Assembly: GCF_000993785.3 (NCBI RefSeq)
Contig: NZ_CP009922.3
Coordinates: forward strand, 5,704,001 to 5,768,000
DNA length: 64,000 nucleotides
Direction: 5' to 3'
DNA from: Streptomyces xiamenensis
Lineage (GTDB): Bacteria; Actinomycetota; Actinomycetes; Streptomycetales; Streptomycetaceae
In this document: positions 39,000-46,992 of the stretch, piece by piece
Position numbering within the stretch: position 1 is the stretch's first letter
How the letters are laid out: each line of letters begins with the position of its first letter
Program-made: the position numbers and the translations under genes
The notes under the pieces: generated by a model
Seen by the model: the letters and a program-made list of their open reading frames with translations, nothing else
Told to the model about the DNA's origin: nothing
Database searches by the model: none

Positions 39000-39761
39000 A
39001 TGTCCACCACTCAGCAGCGGGTCGCGATCGTCACCGGAGCGGCCAGGGGCATCGGCGCCGCCACCGCGCTGCGGCTCGCCGCCCAGGGCCGCGCCGTCGG
39101 GGTACTCGACCTGGACCCCGACGCCTGCCGGGAGACGGTGGAGAAGATCACCGCCGACGGCGGCACCGCGCTCGCCGTCGGCTGCGACGTCTCGGACACC
39201 GACCAGGTACGGGACGCCGTACGGCAGGTGGCGGCCGAACTCGGCCCGCCGCTGGTGCTGGTCAACAACGCCGGGGTGCTGCGCGACAACCTGCTGTTCA
39301 AGATGGACGAGACCGACTGGGACACCGTCATCGGCGTCCATCTGCGCGGTGCCTTCCTCATGTCGCGGGCCTGCCAGTCGTACATGGTGGAGGCGGGCTT
39401 CGGGCGGATCGTCAGCCTCTCCTCGTCCTCGGCGCTCGGCAACCGCGGCCAGGCCAACTACGCCGCCGCCAAGGCCGGGCTCCAGGGCTTCACCAAGACC
39501 CTCGCCAAGGAACTGGGCAAGTTCGGCATCACCGCGAACGCGGTGGCGCCCGGCTTCATCGTCACCGACATGACCGCCGCCACCGCCGCCCGGGTCGGCG
39601 TCGGCTTCGACGACTTCCAGGAGGCGGCGGCCGCGAAGACGGCGGTGGGACGGGTCGGCGCCCCCGAGGACGTGGCCCGCGCCATCGCCTTCTTCACCGC
39701 GGACGAGGCCGGATTCGTCTCGGGACAGGTGCTGTACGTGGCGGGCGGGCCGCTGAACTGA
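39000..39761 (+). CDS. FabG-like 3-oxoacyl reductase / SDR
   Basis: A 253-aa short-chain dehydrogenase with TGAARGIG (residues 11-18), NNAGVL, SSSSALGNRGQANYAAAK (catalytic Ser, Tyr, Lys) and a C-terminal YVAGG. It is closest in appearance to FabG-type reductases. It stands alone behind a strong promoter, so a housekeeping or acyl-CoA role is more likely than fatty-acid synthase membership. Confidence 0.9.
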   Translation: MSTTQQRVAIVTGAARGIGAATALRLAAQGRAVGVLDLDPDACRETVEKITADGGTALAVGCDVSDTDQVRDAVRQVAAELGPPLVLVNNAGVLRDNLLFKMDETDWDTVIGVHLRGAFLMSRACQSYMVEAGFGRIVSLSSSSALGNRGQANYAAAKAGLQGFTKTLAKELGKFGITANAVAPGFIVTDMTAATAARVGVGFDDFQEAAAAKTAVGRVGAPEDVARAIAFFTADEAGFVSGQVLYVAGGPLN

Positions 39762-39843
39762 GCCGGGCGGGCCGCCGGTTGTCAGTGCCACCGGGTACGT
39801 TCGTGCGCGAACCCACTCTTGGCGCACCATCGGAGGTCGCGAC

Positions 39844-40533
39844 GTGATCGGCATGCTGCCCGCATCCTGGCAGGGCCCGCTCGGCGAGGAACTCGGCAAG
39901 CCCTACTTCAAGGAGCTCACCGAGTTCGTCGAGGAGGAGCGGGCCCGGGGCCCGGTGTTCCCGCCCCGCGAGGAGGTCTTCGCGGCACTGGAGGCCACCC
40001 CGTACGACCGGGTGAAGGTGCTGATCCTGGGCCAGGACCCGTACCACGGGAAGGGCCAGGGGCACGGGCTGTGCTTCTCGGTCCGCCCCGGGGTGAAGAC
40101 CCCGCCCTCGCTGCGCAACATCTACAAGGAGATGCACAGCGAACTGGGCCTCCCCATCCCCGACAACGGCTATCTGATGCCGTGGGCCCAGCAGGGCGTG
40201 CTGCTGCTCAACGCGGTGCTGACGGTGCGCGAGGGCGAGGCCAACTCGCACAAGGGCAAGGGCTGGGAGACCTTCACGGACGCGGTGATCCGCGCCGTCG
40301 ACGCCCGTCCCGACCCCGCCGTCTTCGTGCTGTGGGGGAACTACGCGAAGAAGAAGCTGCCCCTGATCGACACCGAGCGGCACGTCGTGGTGCAGGGTGC
40401 GCACCCCTCCCCGCTGTCCGCCAAGAAGTTCTACGGTTCCCGTCCCTTCACCCAGATCAACGAGGCCGTCGCCGCGCAGGGCCACACGCCGATCGACTGG
40501 CGCATCCCGGACCTGGCGGCGTCCGCCTCCTGA
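39844..40533 (+). CDS. ung: Uracil-DNA glycosylase
   Basis: A 229-aa family 1 uracil-DNA glycosylase that removes uracil from DNA to start base-excision repair. The catalytic water-activating motif GQDPYHG, LNAVLTV and the leucine-intercalation loop HPSPLS are all present. GTG start at 39844 after GGAGGTCGCGAC. Confidence 0.97.
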   Translation: MIGMLPASWQGPLGEELGKPYFKELTEFVEEERARGPVFPPREEVFAALEATPYDRVKVLILGQDPYHGKGQGHGLCFSVRPGVKTPPSLRNIYKEMHSELGLPIPDNGYLMPWAQQGVLLLNAVLTVREGEANSHKGKGWETFTDAVIRAVDARPDPAVFVLWGNYAKKKLPLIDTERHVVVQGAHPSPLSAKKFYGSRPFTQINEAVAAQGHTPIDWRIPDLAASAS

Positions 40534-40583
40534 CCGGGGAGCCAGGGAAAACCCTTCGACACGCCCGGCCCCAACGGGCCACG

Positions 40584-40688
40584 ATGGTGCACATGTTCCG
40601 GCAGACCTTCCTCGCAGCGCCGTCCGCAGCAGCGGACGCGCCGAAGGCTGCCGTCTTCCCGCACGCCGCAGACGGCGCCCGACGCTGA
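40584..40688 (+). CDS. Possible 34-aa leader peptide upstream of tuf
   Basis: An open frame of 34 codons (MVHMFRQTFLAAPSAA...) ends at a TGA that overlaps the left arm of a strong hairpin, 122 bases before the EF-Tu start. It has no clear ribosome site and could start at either ATG (40584 or 40593). It may be a translated leader for attenuation, or chance. Confidence 0.3.
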   Translation: MVHMFRQTFLAAPSAAADAPKAAVFPHAADGARR

Positions 40689-40729
40689 CCCTCCCCGGAT
40701 CGCACCGCGGACCCCGCAGGGGGAGGGTC
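40687..40729 (+). promoter_or_regulatory. Leader hairpin upstream of EF-Tu, possible attenuator
   Basis: GACCCTCCCC (40687-40696) pairs perfectly with GGGGAGGGTC (40720-40729) across a 23-base loop, in the untranslated region before tuf and touching the stop of the small leader frame. Confidence 0.5.
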
Positions 40730-40810
40730 GGTGGGATCCAGGGGGTTCGCGCGCCGGCCGGGACGGTCCCCGGCCGGCGCCACACCGGCGCAGCCGTGAA
40801 GGAAGAAACC

Positions 40811-41989
40811 ATGCCCAAGCAGGCATACGTTCGCACCAAGCCCCACCTCAACATCGGCACCATGGGCCACGTCGACCACGGCAAGACGACGCTGACCGCC
40901 GCCATCACCAAGGTCCTCAGCGACCGCGGCACCGGCACCTTCGTGCCCTTCGACCGCATCGACAAGGCCCCCGAGGAGGCGGCCCGGGGCATCACCATCA
41001 CGATCTCGCACATCGAGTACGAGACGGAGACCCGGCACTACGCCCACGTCGACATGCCCGGGCACGCCGACTTCATCAAGAACATGATCACCGGCGCCGC
41101 CCAGCTGGACGGCGCGATCCTGGTCGTCTCGGCGGTGGACGGCGTCATGCCGCAGACCGCCGAGCACGTGCTGCTCGCCAAGCAGGTCGGCGTCGAGCAC
41201 ATCGTGGTGGCCATGACCATGGCCGACATGGGCGACCCGGAGCTGATGGACCTGGTGGAGCTGGAGGTGCGCGAACTGCTCACCGCGCAGGGATACGCGG
41301 GGGAGTCGCTGCCGGTGGTCCGGGTCTCCGGGCTCGGCGCGCTGCGCGGCGAGCCACGCTGGAGCGGCGCGATCGAGGCGCTGCTGGACGCGGTCGACAC
41401 GTACGTGCCGGTGCCCGAGCGGTACGTGGACGCGCCGTTCCTGCTGCCGGTGGAGAACGTGCTGACCATCACCGGGCGCGGCACGGTGGTCACCGGCGCC
41501 GTCGAGCGCGGCACGGTGCGCGTCGGTGACCGCGTGCTGCTGGTGGGCGGGGCGGGCACCGAGACGGTGGTCACCGGCCTGGAGACCTTCGGCAAGCCGA
41601 TGACCGAGGCGCAGGCCGGCGACAACGTGGCGCTGCTGCTGCGCGGCGTGGCCCGCGACGCGGTACGGCGCGGCGACATCGTGGCCCTGCCCGGCAGCGT
41701 CACCCCGCGCCGTGTCTTCACCGCGGAGACGTACCTGCTCTCCGCGGCGGAAGGCGGCCGGCGCACGGGCGTGGCCAGCGGCTACCGGCCGCAGTTCTAC
41801 ATCCGCACGGCGGACGTCGTCGGTGACATCACCCTGCCCGACGGCGGGACGGCGCTGCCGGGGGACGCCGTCACCATGACGGTCGAACTGGGGCACGCCG
41901 TACCGCTGGAGCCGGGTCTCGGCTTCGCGATCCGCGAGGGCGGCCGCACGGTGGGCGCCGGGCGGGTGACGGCGGTCGAGGACGCCTGA
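40811..41989 (+). CDS. tuf3: Elongation factor Tu, divergent Tuf3 type
   Basis: A 392-aa EF-Tu with the G1 loop GHVDHGKT (19-26), RGITITI, DMPGH (81-85) and domains 2 and 3 complete. It matches the divergent second EF-Tu that many streptomycetes carry, not the main Tuf1, and stands alone rather than in the str operon. The guanine-recognition motif NKxD is replaced by TMAD at 136-139 (codons ACC ATG GCC GAC), so Asn and Lys are both lost while Asp is kept; this could change nucleotide preference or affinity. The neighbouring residues are normal. ATG 40811 follows GAAGGAAGAAACC. Two strong hairpins follow the gene. Confidence 0.93.
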   Translation: MPKQAYVRTKPHLNIGTMGHVDHGKTTLTAAITKVLSDRGTGTFVPFDRIDKAPEEAARGITITISHIEYETETRHYAHVDMPGHADFIKNMITGAAQLDGAILVVSAVDGVMPQTAEHVLLAKQVGVEHIVVAMTMADMGDPELMDLVELEVRELLTAQGYAGESLPVVRVSGLGALRGEPRWSGAIEALLDAVDTYVPVPERYVDAPFLLPVENVLTITGRGTVVTGAVERGTVRVGDRVLLVGGAGTETVVTGLETFGKPMTEAQAGDNVALLLRGVARDAVRRGDIVALPGSVTPRRVFTAETYLLSAAEGGRRTGVASGYRPQFYIRTADVVGDITLPDGGTALPGDAVTMTVELGHAVPLEPGLGFAIREGGRTVGAGRVTAVEDA

Positions 41990-41994
41990 GCGGC

Positions 41995-42019
41995 GCGGCG
42001 GGCGGCTCCCGCCCGCCGC
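41995..42019 (+). terminator. First terminator hairpin after tuf3
   Basis: An 11-bp perfect stem GCGGCGGGCGG (41995-42005) / CCGCCCGCCGC (42009-42019) six bases after the stop codon. Confidence 0.75.
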
Positions 42020-42025
42020 AGGTCG

Positions 42026-42057
42026 CGGCCGGCCCGGGCCGTGGCCCGGGCCGGCCG
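42026..42057 (+). terminator. Second terminator hairpin after tuf3
   Basis: A perfect 15-bp dyad, arms 42026-42040 and 42043-42057 (CGGCCGGCCCGGGCC and its complement), only seven bases beyond the first hairpin. It ends just before the -10 box of the next gene. Confidence 0.75.
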
Positions 42058-42072
42058 GGAGACAATGTCCGG

Positions 42073-42927
42073 GTGAGCGAGGACGAGGCGATACCGGTGA
42101 TCCGGCCGGTGGCATACGGCACTGCCCGGCTGCTGCCCGACGTCGACCGGGACGGCGCCTGGCTGCTGACCGTGGACGGGGCCCCGCAGTCCTACGTCGA
42201 CCTGCGCGACCCCACCCACCTGGAGTTCGAGTACACCCGCCGGATCGGCCATGTCCTGGACACCACGGCCCCGGCCGGCGACCCGCTCGACCTGCTGCAC
42301 CTGGGCGGTGGCGCGCTCACCCTGCCCCGGTACGCCGCCGCCACCCGCCCCGGCTCCCGGCAGCGCGTCGTGGACGCGGACGGCCCGCTGGCCGCGCTGA
42401 TCGCCGAGCGGCTCCCGGTGCCACCGGCCGAGCCCATCGAGACGCGGGTGGCGGACGCCCGGGAGGAGCTGGAGGCGGCGCCGGCCGGTGCGTACGACCT
42501 CGTGATCGCCGACGTCTTCGACCGCTCCCGCATTCCCGGGCCGATGACCACCGCGGGCTGCGCACACGCGGCGGCCCGCGCGCTGCGGCCGGGCGGCTGT
42601 TACGCCGTCAATCTCGCGGATGCCGCGCCCTTCGGCTTTCTGCGCTCCCAACTCGCCAATCTCGCCGACGCCTTCGACCAGCTGTGCCTGGTCGCCGAGC
42701 CCTCCGTCCTGCGCGGCCGGCGGTTCGGCAACCTGCTGCTGCTCGCCTCCCGTACCGCGCCCCTGCCACCCGACGGCCTGGCCCGCCGGGTGGCCGCCGA
42801 CCCGTTTCCGGCCCGCGTGGTGCACGGCGCCGAGCTGACCCGGCTCACCGGCGACGCCCGCCCCGTACCGGAGGACGCCGCCCGTCCCTCCCCACCGCCG
42901 CCCGCCGGGGCGTTCGGCGTCGGCTGA
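42073..42927 (+). CDS. Spermidine synthase-like methyltransferase-fold protein
   Basis: A 284-aa protein of the polyamine-synthase-like Rossmann family (LLHLGGGALTLPRYAA nucleotide loop; YDLVIADVFD). It is soluble, with no membrane half, and too divergent to claim polyamine synthesis. The GTG start has GACAAT six bases upstream and no ribosome site, again suggesting a leaderless message. Confidence 0.85.
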   Translation: MSEDEAIPVIRPVAYGTARLLPDVDRDGAWLLTVDGAPQSYVDLRDPTHLEFEYTRRIGHVLDTTAPAGDPLDLLHLGGGALTLPRYAAATRPGSRQRVVDADGPLAALIAERLPVPPAEPIETRVADAREELEAAPAGAYDLVIADVFDRSRIPGPMTTAGCAHAAARALRPGGCYAVNLADAAPFGFLRSQLANLADAFDQLCLVAEPSVLRGRRFGNLLLLASRTAPLPPDGLARRVAADPFPARVVHGAELTRLTGDARPVPEDAARPSPPPPAGAFGVG

Positions 42928-42954
42928 GCCGCGCCACCCGCCCCGGCGGCGGCC

Positions 42955-43788
42955 TCAGTCCACCGCGTAAGGCCGCAGGCTGTTCATCATCGCGTCGATC
43001 GTCTCCTGGGAGGGCTCCTCCGGGTACCCGGTGTCCATCACCAGGACCCAGGTGGCCAGATCGCCCTCGGCGTCGATGTAGGAGAACGCGATCGCCTTGC
43101 CGCCCTCAGGGCCCTCGCACGCCGCGTCCGGGTCCTGCGGCACGTCGGTGACCGTGGCCGTCACCACGTACCCGGTGATGCCGTGCTCGCTGGTGAACGG
43201 CTCCGGTTCCGAGGTGACGAAGGTGCCCTGCTGCTCCTGGTCGTAGGCGGCCAGCACCCAGTTCTTGGCCTCATTGGTGGCGGCCTCCTCGACGCCCGAG
43301 GCGCCCTGGCCCGCCTTGGTGCCGGCCAGCGCGCGGGAGGTGGCGTTGTCCGCCTCGGCGCACCAGCCGTACATGTACTCCACCGGTCCCGACATGGCGA
43401 CCAGCACGTCCTGCGGATCGGCGCCCTCCCGGGAGTCGTTGTAACCGACCAGGGTGTCCTCGGAGTTGGTCTGCCACTCCGGCGGCACGTCGAACGCGTT
43501 GTGCTTGTCCGCGTTGGTCTGCACCCGCCAGTCCGGGGCGACCACCGGGTCCGGGACGGTGACCACCGAACGCCTCGGGTCATCGGGGGCCGGACGGGCG
43601 CCCGTGGTGCTCTCCCCTTCGGGCGGGGTCGGCGCGGCGGACGGCTGCCCGTCGCCGCCGCGCAGCACCAGCACCGTGGTGACCACGGCCGCCGCTGCCA
43701 CGACGGCCGTCGCGACGACGGCGATCGCGGCCTTCGACCGGCCCCCGCCCCCGCCCCCGCCCCCGCCGCCGGGCGGCTGGGTGAGCAC
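42955..43788 (-). CDS. Membrane-anchored hypothetical protein (5' end probably frameshifted)
   Basis: The readable frame gives a poly-Gly stretch, one TM segment (about residues 18-42, AAIAVVATAVVAAAAVV), a Pro/Thr linker and an extracytoplasmic domain of about 200 residues with two conserved-looking cysteines (MYGWCAEAD and DAACEGPEGG). The natural start is probably the ATG at 43937: that frame begins MRPGEQQPGDGRPSAV and runs Pro/Gln-rich, and joining it to this frame needs one extra base at a G run around 43830-43835. The GTG at 43788 is therefore only a fallback start. Function unknown. Confidence 0.7.
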   Translation of the reverse strand: MLTQPPGGGGGGGGGGRSKAAIAVVATAVVAAAAVVTTVLVLRGGDGQPSAAPTPPEGESTTGARPAPDDPRRSVVTVPDPVVAPDWRVQTNADKHNAFDVPPEWQTNSEDTLVGYNDSREGADPQDVLVAMSGPVEYMYGWCAEADNATSRALAGTKAGQGASGVEEAATNEAKNWVLAAYDQEQQGTFVTSEPEPFTSEHGITGYVVTATVTDVPQDPDAACEGPEGGKAIAFSYIDAEGDLATWVLVMDTGYPEEPSQETIDAMMNSLRPYAVD

Positions 43789-43937
43789 GGTGGGCGCGTA
43801 CGGCCCCGGTGACCCCTGCGGCGGCTGGTACCCCCGTACGGGTAAGGGGGGTGCGTGGGATGCCCGCCCTGCTGCTGGTACGGACCGTTCACCGCGGAAG
43901 GTCGGCCGTCCCCCGGCTGCTGTTCTCCTGGCCTCAT
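43789..43937 (-). other. 5' part of the 42955-43788 gene in a different frame
   Basis: Reading from ATG 43937 gives QQQGGHPTHPPYPYGG, then nonsense. Shifting frame at the GTACGGGGGTAC sequence gives YQPPQGSPGPYAPT, which flows directly into the downstream frame. One base is missing from the homopolymer, either a sequencing error or a real loss. Confidence 0.65.
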
Positions 43938-43959
43938 GGAACAGGAGAATAGAGAAGAA

Positions 43960-44820
43960 CTATCCGGAGGCCAGCAGCAGTGTCCCGGTCATCGCGAGCC
44001 CCGCCCCCGCCGCCTGGACCAGCCGCAGCCGTTCACGCAGGACACCGCGCGCCGCCAGCGCGCAGATGAGCGGGTCGAGTGAGGCCAGCACGGCGGCGAT
44101 CGTCACCGGGCCGATCGAGGCGGCCAGCGCGTACGTGGCGTTGCCCGCGAGATCCGCCACCCCGACGAAGGCCAGCGCCGGCAGCGTCCCCGCCAGGGCC
44201 CGCCGCCCGCCCTCCGGCAGCACGGGTGCGCCGCGCCGCGCCGCCGCGAACAGCGCCCCGCCGCCCACCGCCACACTGCACAGCCGTTGCACGAACAGGG
44301 CGAGCAGCAGCCCGCGCACGGTGGTCGCCGACTGCACGATGAGCACCAGCACCGCCCCGAATCCGGCCGCCGCGACCAGCGCCAGCGCGACGGTGCGGCG
44401 CTGGAGGGCGGCGCCGCGCAGTTGTGGTCCACCGGCCAGCAGCACGCCGATCACGGCGATGCCGATGCCCGCGTACTGGAGCGGCTGTGGCCGTTCGCCG
44501 AGCACCAGCGCCACCGTGATGGGCACCGCGACGGCGGTCGCCACCAGCGGGGAGACCACGCCCATCGGGCCGCGCGCCAGCGCCCGGTAGTAGCACAGCA
44601 CCGCGCCCGGCCCGATCAGACCTGCCGCCACCGCGCACCACAGCCGGGGCCCGGCCTCGCTCCAGGCCCCGGTGGCGACGACGATCGTGCCCAGCGTCAC
44701 CGTGGCCAGGCTCTGCGAGACCACCATCACGGTGAGCGCCGGGGTACGCCGGGACAGCAGCCCGCCACCGAAGTCGGCCAGCCCCCACAGCAGACTGGTC
44801 ACCAGGGCCAGGGCTACCAT
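43960..44820 (-). CDS. EamA/DMT-family transporter
   Basis: A 286-aa integral membrane protein with ten hydrophobic segments arranged as two EamA repeats (first begins LVTSLLWGLADFGGG; second ends LRLVQAAGAGLAMTGTLLL). It is divergent from an XRE-cupin regulator 108 bases away, a common regulator-exporter layout for amino acids or related metabolites. Confidence 0.92.
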   Translation of the reverse strand: MVALALVTSLLWGLADFGGGLLSRRTPALTVMVVSQSLATVTLGTIVVATGAWSEAGPRLWCAVAAGLIGPGAVLCYYRALARGPMGVVSPLVATAVAVPITVALVLGERPQPLQYAGIGIAVIGVLLAGGPQLRGAALQRRTVALALVAAAGFGAVLVLIVQSATTVRGLLLALFVQRLCSVAVGGGALFAAARRGAPVLPEGGRRALAGTLPALAFVGVADLAGNATYALAASIGPVTIAAVLASLDPLICALAARGVLRERLRLVQAAGAGLAMTGTLLLASG

Positions 44821-44928
44821 TGAGTACCTCGCAGTACAGTGCGTTGGACGAAAAGGGAACGCCGTACTCTAGCGCACTTCATTGCACTGTGGCGTACAGA
44901 ATATGTGACCCCTGCGGAGAGGCCGCCC
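44821..44928. promoter_or_regulatory. Divergent control region of EamA and XRE-cupin genes
   Basis: This gap contains AGTGCG (44838-44843) and CGCACT (44873-44878) as an inverted pair, a further GCACT at about 44885, and repeated GTAC words, consistent with an autoregulated divergent promoter. It is AT-richer than its neighbours. No single consensus promoter can be fixed. Confidence 0.4.
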
Positions 44929-45504
44929 GTGACCGACCTCGATCAGCTCACCCAGTCCCTCGCCCGCAACCTGCGCCGGCTGCGCACCGAACGCGGCTTC
45001 ACCCTGGACGGGCTCGCCGCCAGGGCCGGCATCAGCCGGGGGATGCTCATCCAGATCGAGCAGGCCAGGACGAACCCCAGCGTCGGCACGGTGGTGAAGG
45101 TCGGCGACGCGCTGGGGGTGAGCATCACGACGCTGCTGGACTTCGACCAGACCCCCTCCGTACGGCTGGTGCCCCCGGACCGGGCGATCCGGCTGTGGTC
45201 CACCGAGGCCGGCAGCCACAGCACGCTGCTGGCCGGCACCGAGGCGCCGGGGCCGCTGGAGCTGTGGCGCTGGCGGCTGATGCCGGGGGAGAGCCACGTC
45301 TCGGACCCGCACCCGCCGGGCAGCACCGAACTGGTGCACGTGACGACCGGAGTTCTCACCATCCGGCTGGACGGCGTGGACCATGACGTGCCGGCCCAGG
45401 TGTCCGCCTCGTACGAGGCCCACGTGGCGCACAGCTACCGCAACGAAGGGCAGGAGCCCGTCGAGTTCATGATGGCCGCCTCGGTGCCGTCCGCGAACGG
45501 CTGA
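44929..45504 (+). CDS. XRE-family regulator with cupin domain
   Basis: A 191-aa regulator: an N-terminal helix-turn-helix (LARNLRRLRTERGFTLDGLAARAGISRGMLIQIE) and a C-terminal cupin barrel (PGESHVSDPHPPGSTELVHVTTG) that normally binds a small ligand. The GTG at 44929 has GCGGAGAGG before it; longer in-frame starts read through the promoter region and are less likely. It probably controls the divergent EamA gene. Confidence 0.92.
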   Translation: MTDLDQLTQSLARNLRRLRTERGFTLDGLAARAGISRGMLIQIEQARTNPSVGTVVKVGDALGVSITTLLDFDQTPSVRLVPPDRAIRLWSTEAGSHSTLLAGTEAPGPLELWRWRLMPGESHVSDPHPPGSTELVHVTTGVLTIRLDGVDHDVPAQVSASYEAHVAHSYRNEGQEPVEFMMAASVPSANG

Positions 45505-45521
45505 CTTGTTACGGTGCCGCC

Positions 45522-46076
45522 ATGCGCGCCCCCATCGGAACATTCGACGAAGCCCGTCCGGCCATCGAGTGCCTGGACCTGCTGCCCGCGCCGGTCGGCG
45601 CCGCCCTGCGGGCCTGGTCGGGGCCGGTGCCCGTCGAGCAGGTGCTGTTCGTGGACAGTGACCCGGAGAAGGCCGACACCGCGGTCTTCGTGGCCGCCTA
45701 CGGCGCTGACCTGGAGCAGGCCTCGGCCAACTGCGTGGTGATCGCCGGGAAGCGGGGCGGGGAGACCGCGCTCGCCGCCGCCCTGGTGCCCGCCACCACC
45801 CGGGTCGACGTCAACGGGGTGGTGCGCCGCCGCCTCGGCGCCCGCAAGGCGTCGTTCGCACCGATGGAGCAGGCCGTGGAGGCCAGCGGCATGGAGTACG
45901 GCGGCATCACGCCCATCGGGCTGCCGGCGGGCTGGCCGCTGCTGGTGGACGCGGCCGCCGTCGAGCTGCCCTGGGCGCTGATCGGCAGCGGCCACCGGCG
46001 CGGCAAGATCATCCTGCCGGGCAAGGCGCTCGGCTCCCTGCCCGGTGTGACGGTGGTGGAAGGCCTCGGCCGCTGA
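45522..46076 (+). CDS. YbaK/EbsC-type aminoacyl-tRNA deacylase
   Basis: A 184-aa protein of the YbaK editing family (LFVDSDPEKADTAVFVAA, CVVIAGKRGGE, KASFAPMEQAVEASGMEYGGITPIGLP), which hydrolyses mischarged aminoacyl-tRNAs. TACGGT lies six bases before the ATG with no ribosome site, so it may be leaderless. It converges closely on the next gene, with ten bases between stops. Confidence 0.9.
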   Translation: MRAPIGTFDEARPAIECLDLLPAPVGAALRAWSGPVPVEQVLFVDSDPEKADTAVFVAAYGADLEQASANCVVIAGKRGGETALAAALVPATTRVDVNGVVRRRLGARKASFAPMEQAVEASGMEYGGITPIGLPAGWPLLVDAAAVELPWALIGSGHRRGKIILPGKALGSLPGVTVVEGLGR

Positions 46077-46086
46077 TCCGTCCGGC

Positions 46087-46992
46087 TCACCCCTGCCGCA
46101 GCTGATCGCGCAGCGCCCGGGCCACCTGGCCCATGAGTGCCTCGGCCTCCGGCTGCCGGCCCGCCGGAACCTGTGACTCGGTGAGCGCGGTCACCGCGAA
46201 CGCCTGACCGTCGGCGTGCTCGACCACGCCCGTCTCGTGCCGCAGGTTCAGCAGGGTGCCCGTCTTGGAGGACCACACAGTGGCGTCCGAGCTGAAGTCG
46301 GGGGCCAGCCGCTGCCGCAGCAGATTGGCCCCCATCAGCTCCCGTACCCGCGTCGCGATCCCCGGGTCGATCGCCGAGGGGGTCCACAGCGCCTGGAGCA
46401 GTTCGGTGAAGGCCCGGGCGGTGCCGGTGTTGGCGCGGGCGATGTCCAGCTGCCACACCGGGTGTCCCCGGCCGCTGGTGCTGGCGCCGATCGCCAGGGA
46501 GTGCGCGAGGTGGGCGTCCGCCGGATGGAGCCGGTCCACAGGGGTGTCCTCCAGGTCGCCCATCGAGTGCCGCACGAAGACGCCGTCCAGGCCGAGTTCG
46601 TCCAGGATCCGGGCGACCTCGGCGGGCGGGGTGAGCGCGAACAGCGCGTCGGCCGAGGTGCTGTCGCTGATGGAGACGCCCAGGTAGAGCAGGTCGTCGA
46701 CGGCCATCCGGGCCGGGTGCCGGAACCGGCTCAGCCCGGTCGGTCCCGGCGCGGCGACGCGACCGGGCGCCACCTCGATCTGCCGGGCGGGGTCCAGCTC
46801 GCCGCGCCGTACCCGCTCCAGGGTCGCGATGGCCAGCGGGATCTTCACCAGGGAGGCGATCGGGAATTCGAGATCGGGGTCGATGCCCAGCTCGTCACCG
46901 GTGGCCAGATCGCGCACCAGGAACGAGCCGCGCAGCCCGCCGTCCCGCAGCGTCGCGCGCAACTCCCGCAGCAGACGGTCCTCGCTCATCAT
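46087..46992 (-). CDS. blaB: Penicillin-recognising serine hydrolase, BlaB-like
   Basis: A 301-aa protein of the class A beta-lactamase fold without a signal peptide: SLVK (S-x-x-K), SISDSTSAD at the SDN position and KTG in SSKTGTLLN. The layout matches the Streptomyces cacaoi locus, where blaB follows the LysR gene blaA and is needed for induction. The ATG at 46992 overlaps the LysR stop (ATGA). I infer it is a cytoplasmic regulatory or sensing partner rather than a secreted beta-lactamase. Confidence 0.85.
   Translation of the reverse strand: MMSEDRLLRELRATLRDGGLRGSFLVRDLATGDELGIDPDLEFPIASLVKIPLAIATLERVRRGELDPARQIEVAPGRVAAPGPTGLSRFRHPARMAVDDLLYLGVSISDSTSADALFALTPPAEVARILDELGLDGVFVRHSMGDLEDTPVDRLHPADAHLAHSLAIGASTSGRGHPVWQLDIARANTGTARAFTELLQALWTPSAIDPGIATRVRELMGANLLRQRLAPDFSSDATVWSSKTGTLLNLRHETGVVEHADGQAFAVTALTESQVPAGRQPEAEALMGQVARALRDQLRQG

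Noticed and set aside
39803..39816. GTTCG-N4-CGAAC dyad upstream of ung as a LexA box
   Set aside because: Actinobacterial LexA boxes have the arms in the order CGAAC-N4-GTTCG; this dyad is inverted, so SOS control is not supported.
40584..40688. 34-aa leader frame as a RiPP precursor
   Set aside because: There are no modification enzymes nearby and no Cys/Ser-rich core, and its position before a hairpin and tuf3 fits a leader better.
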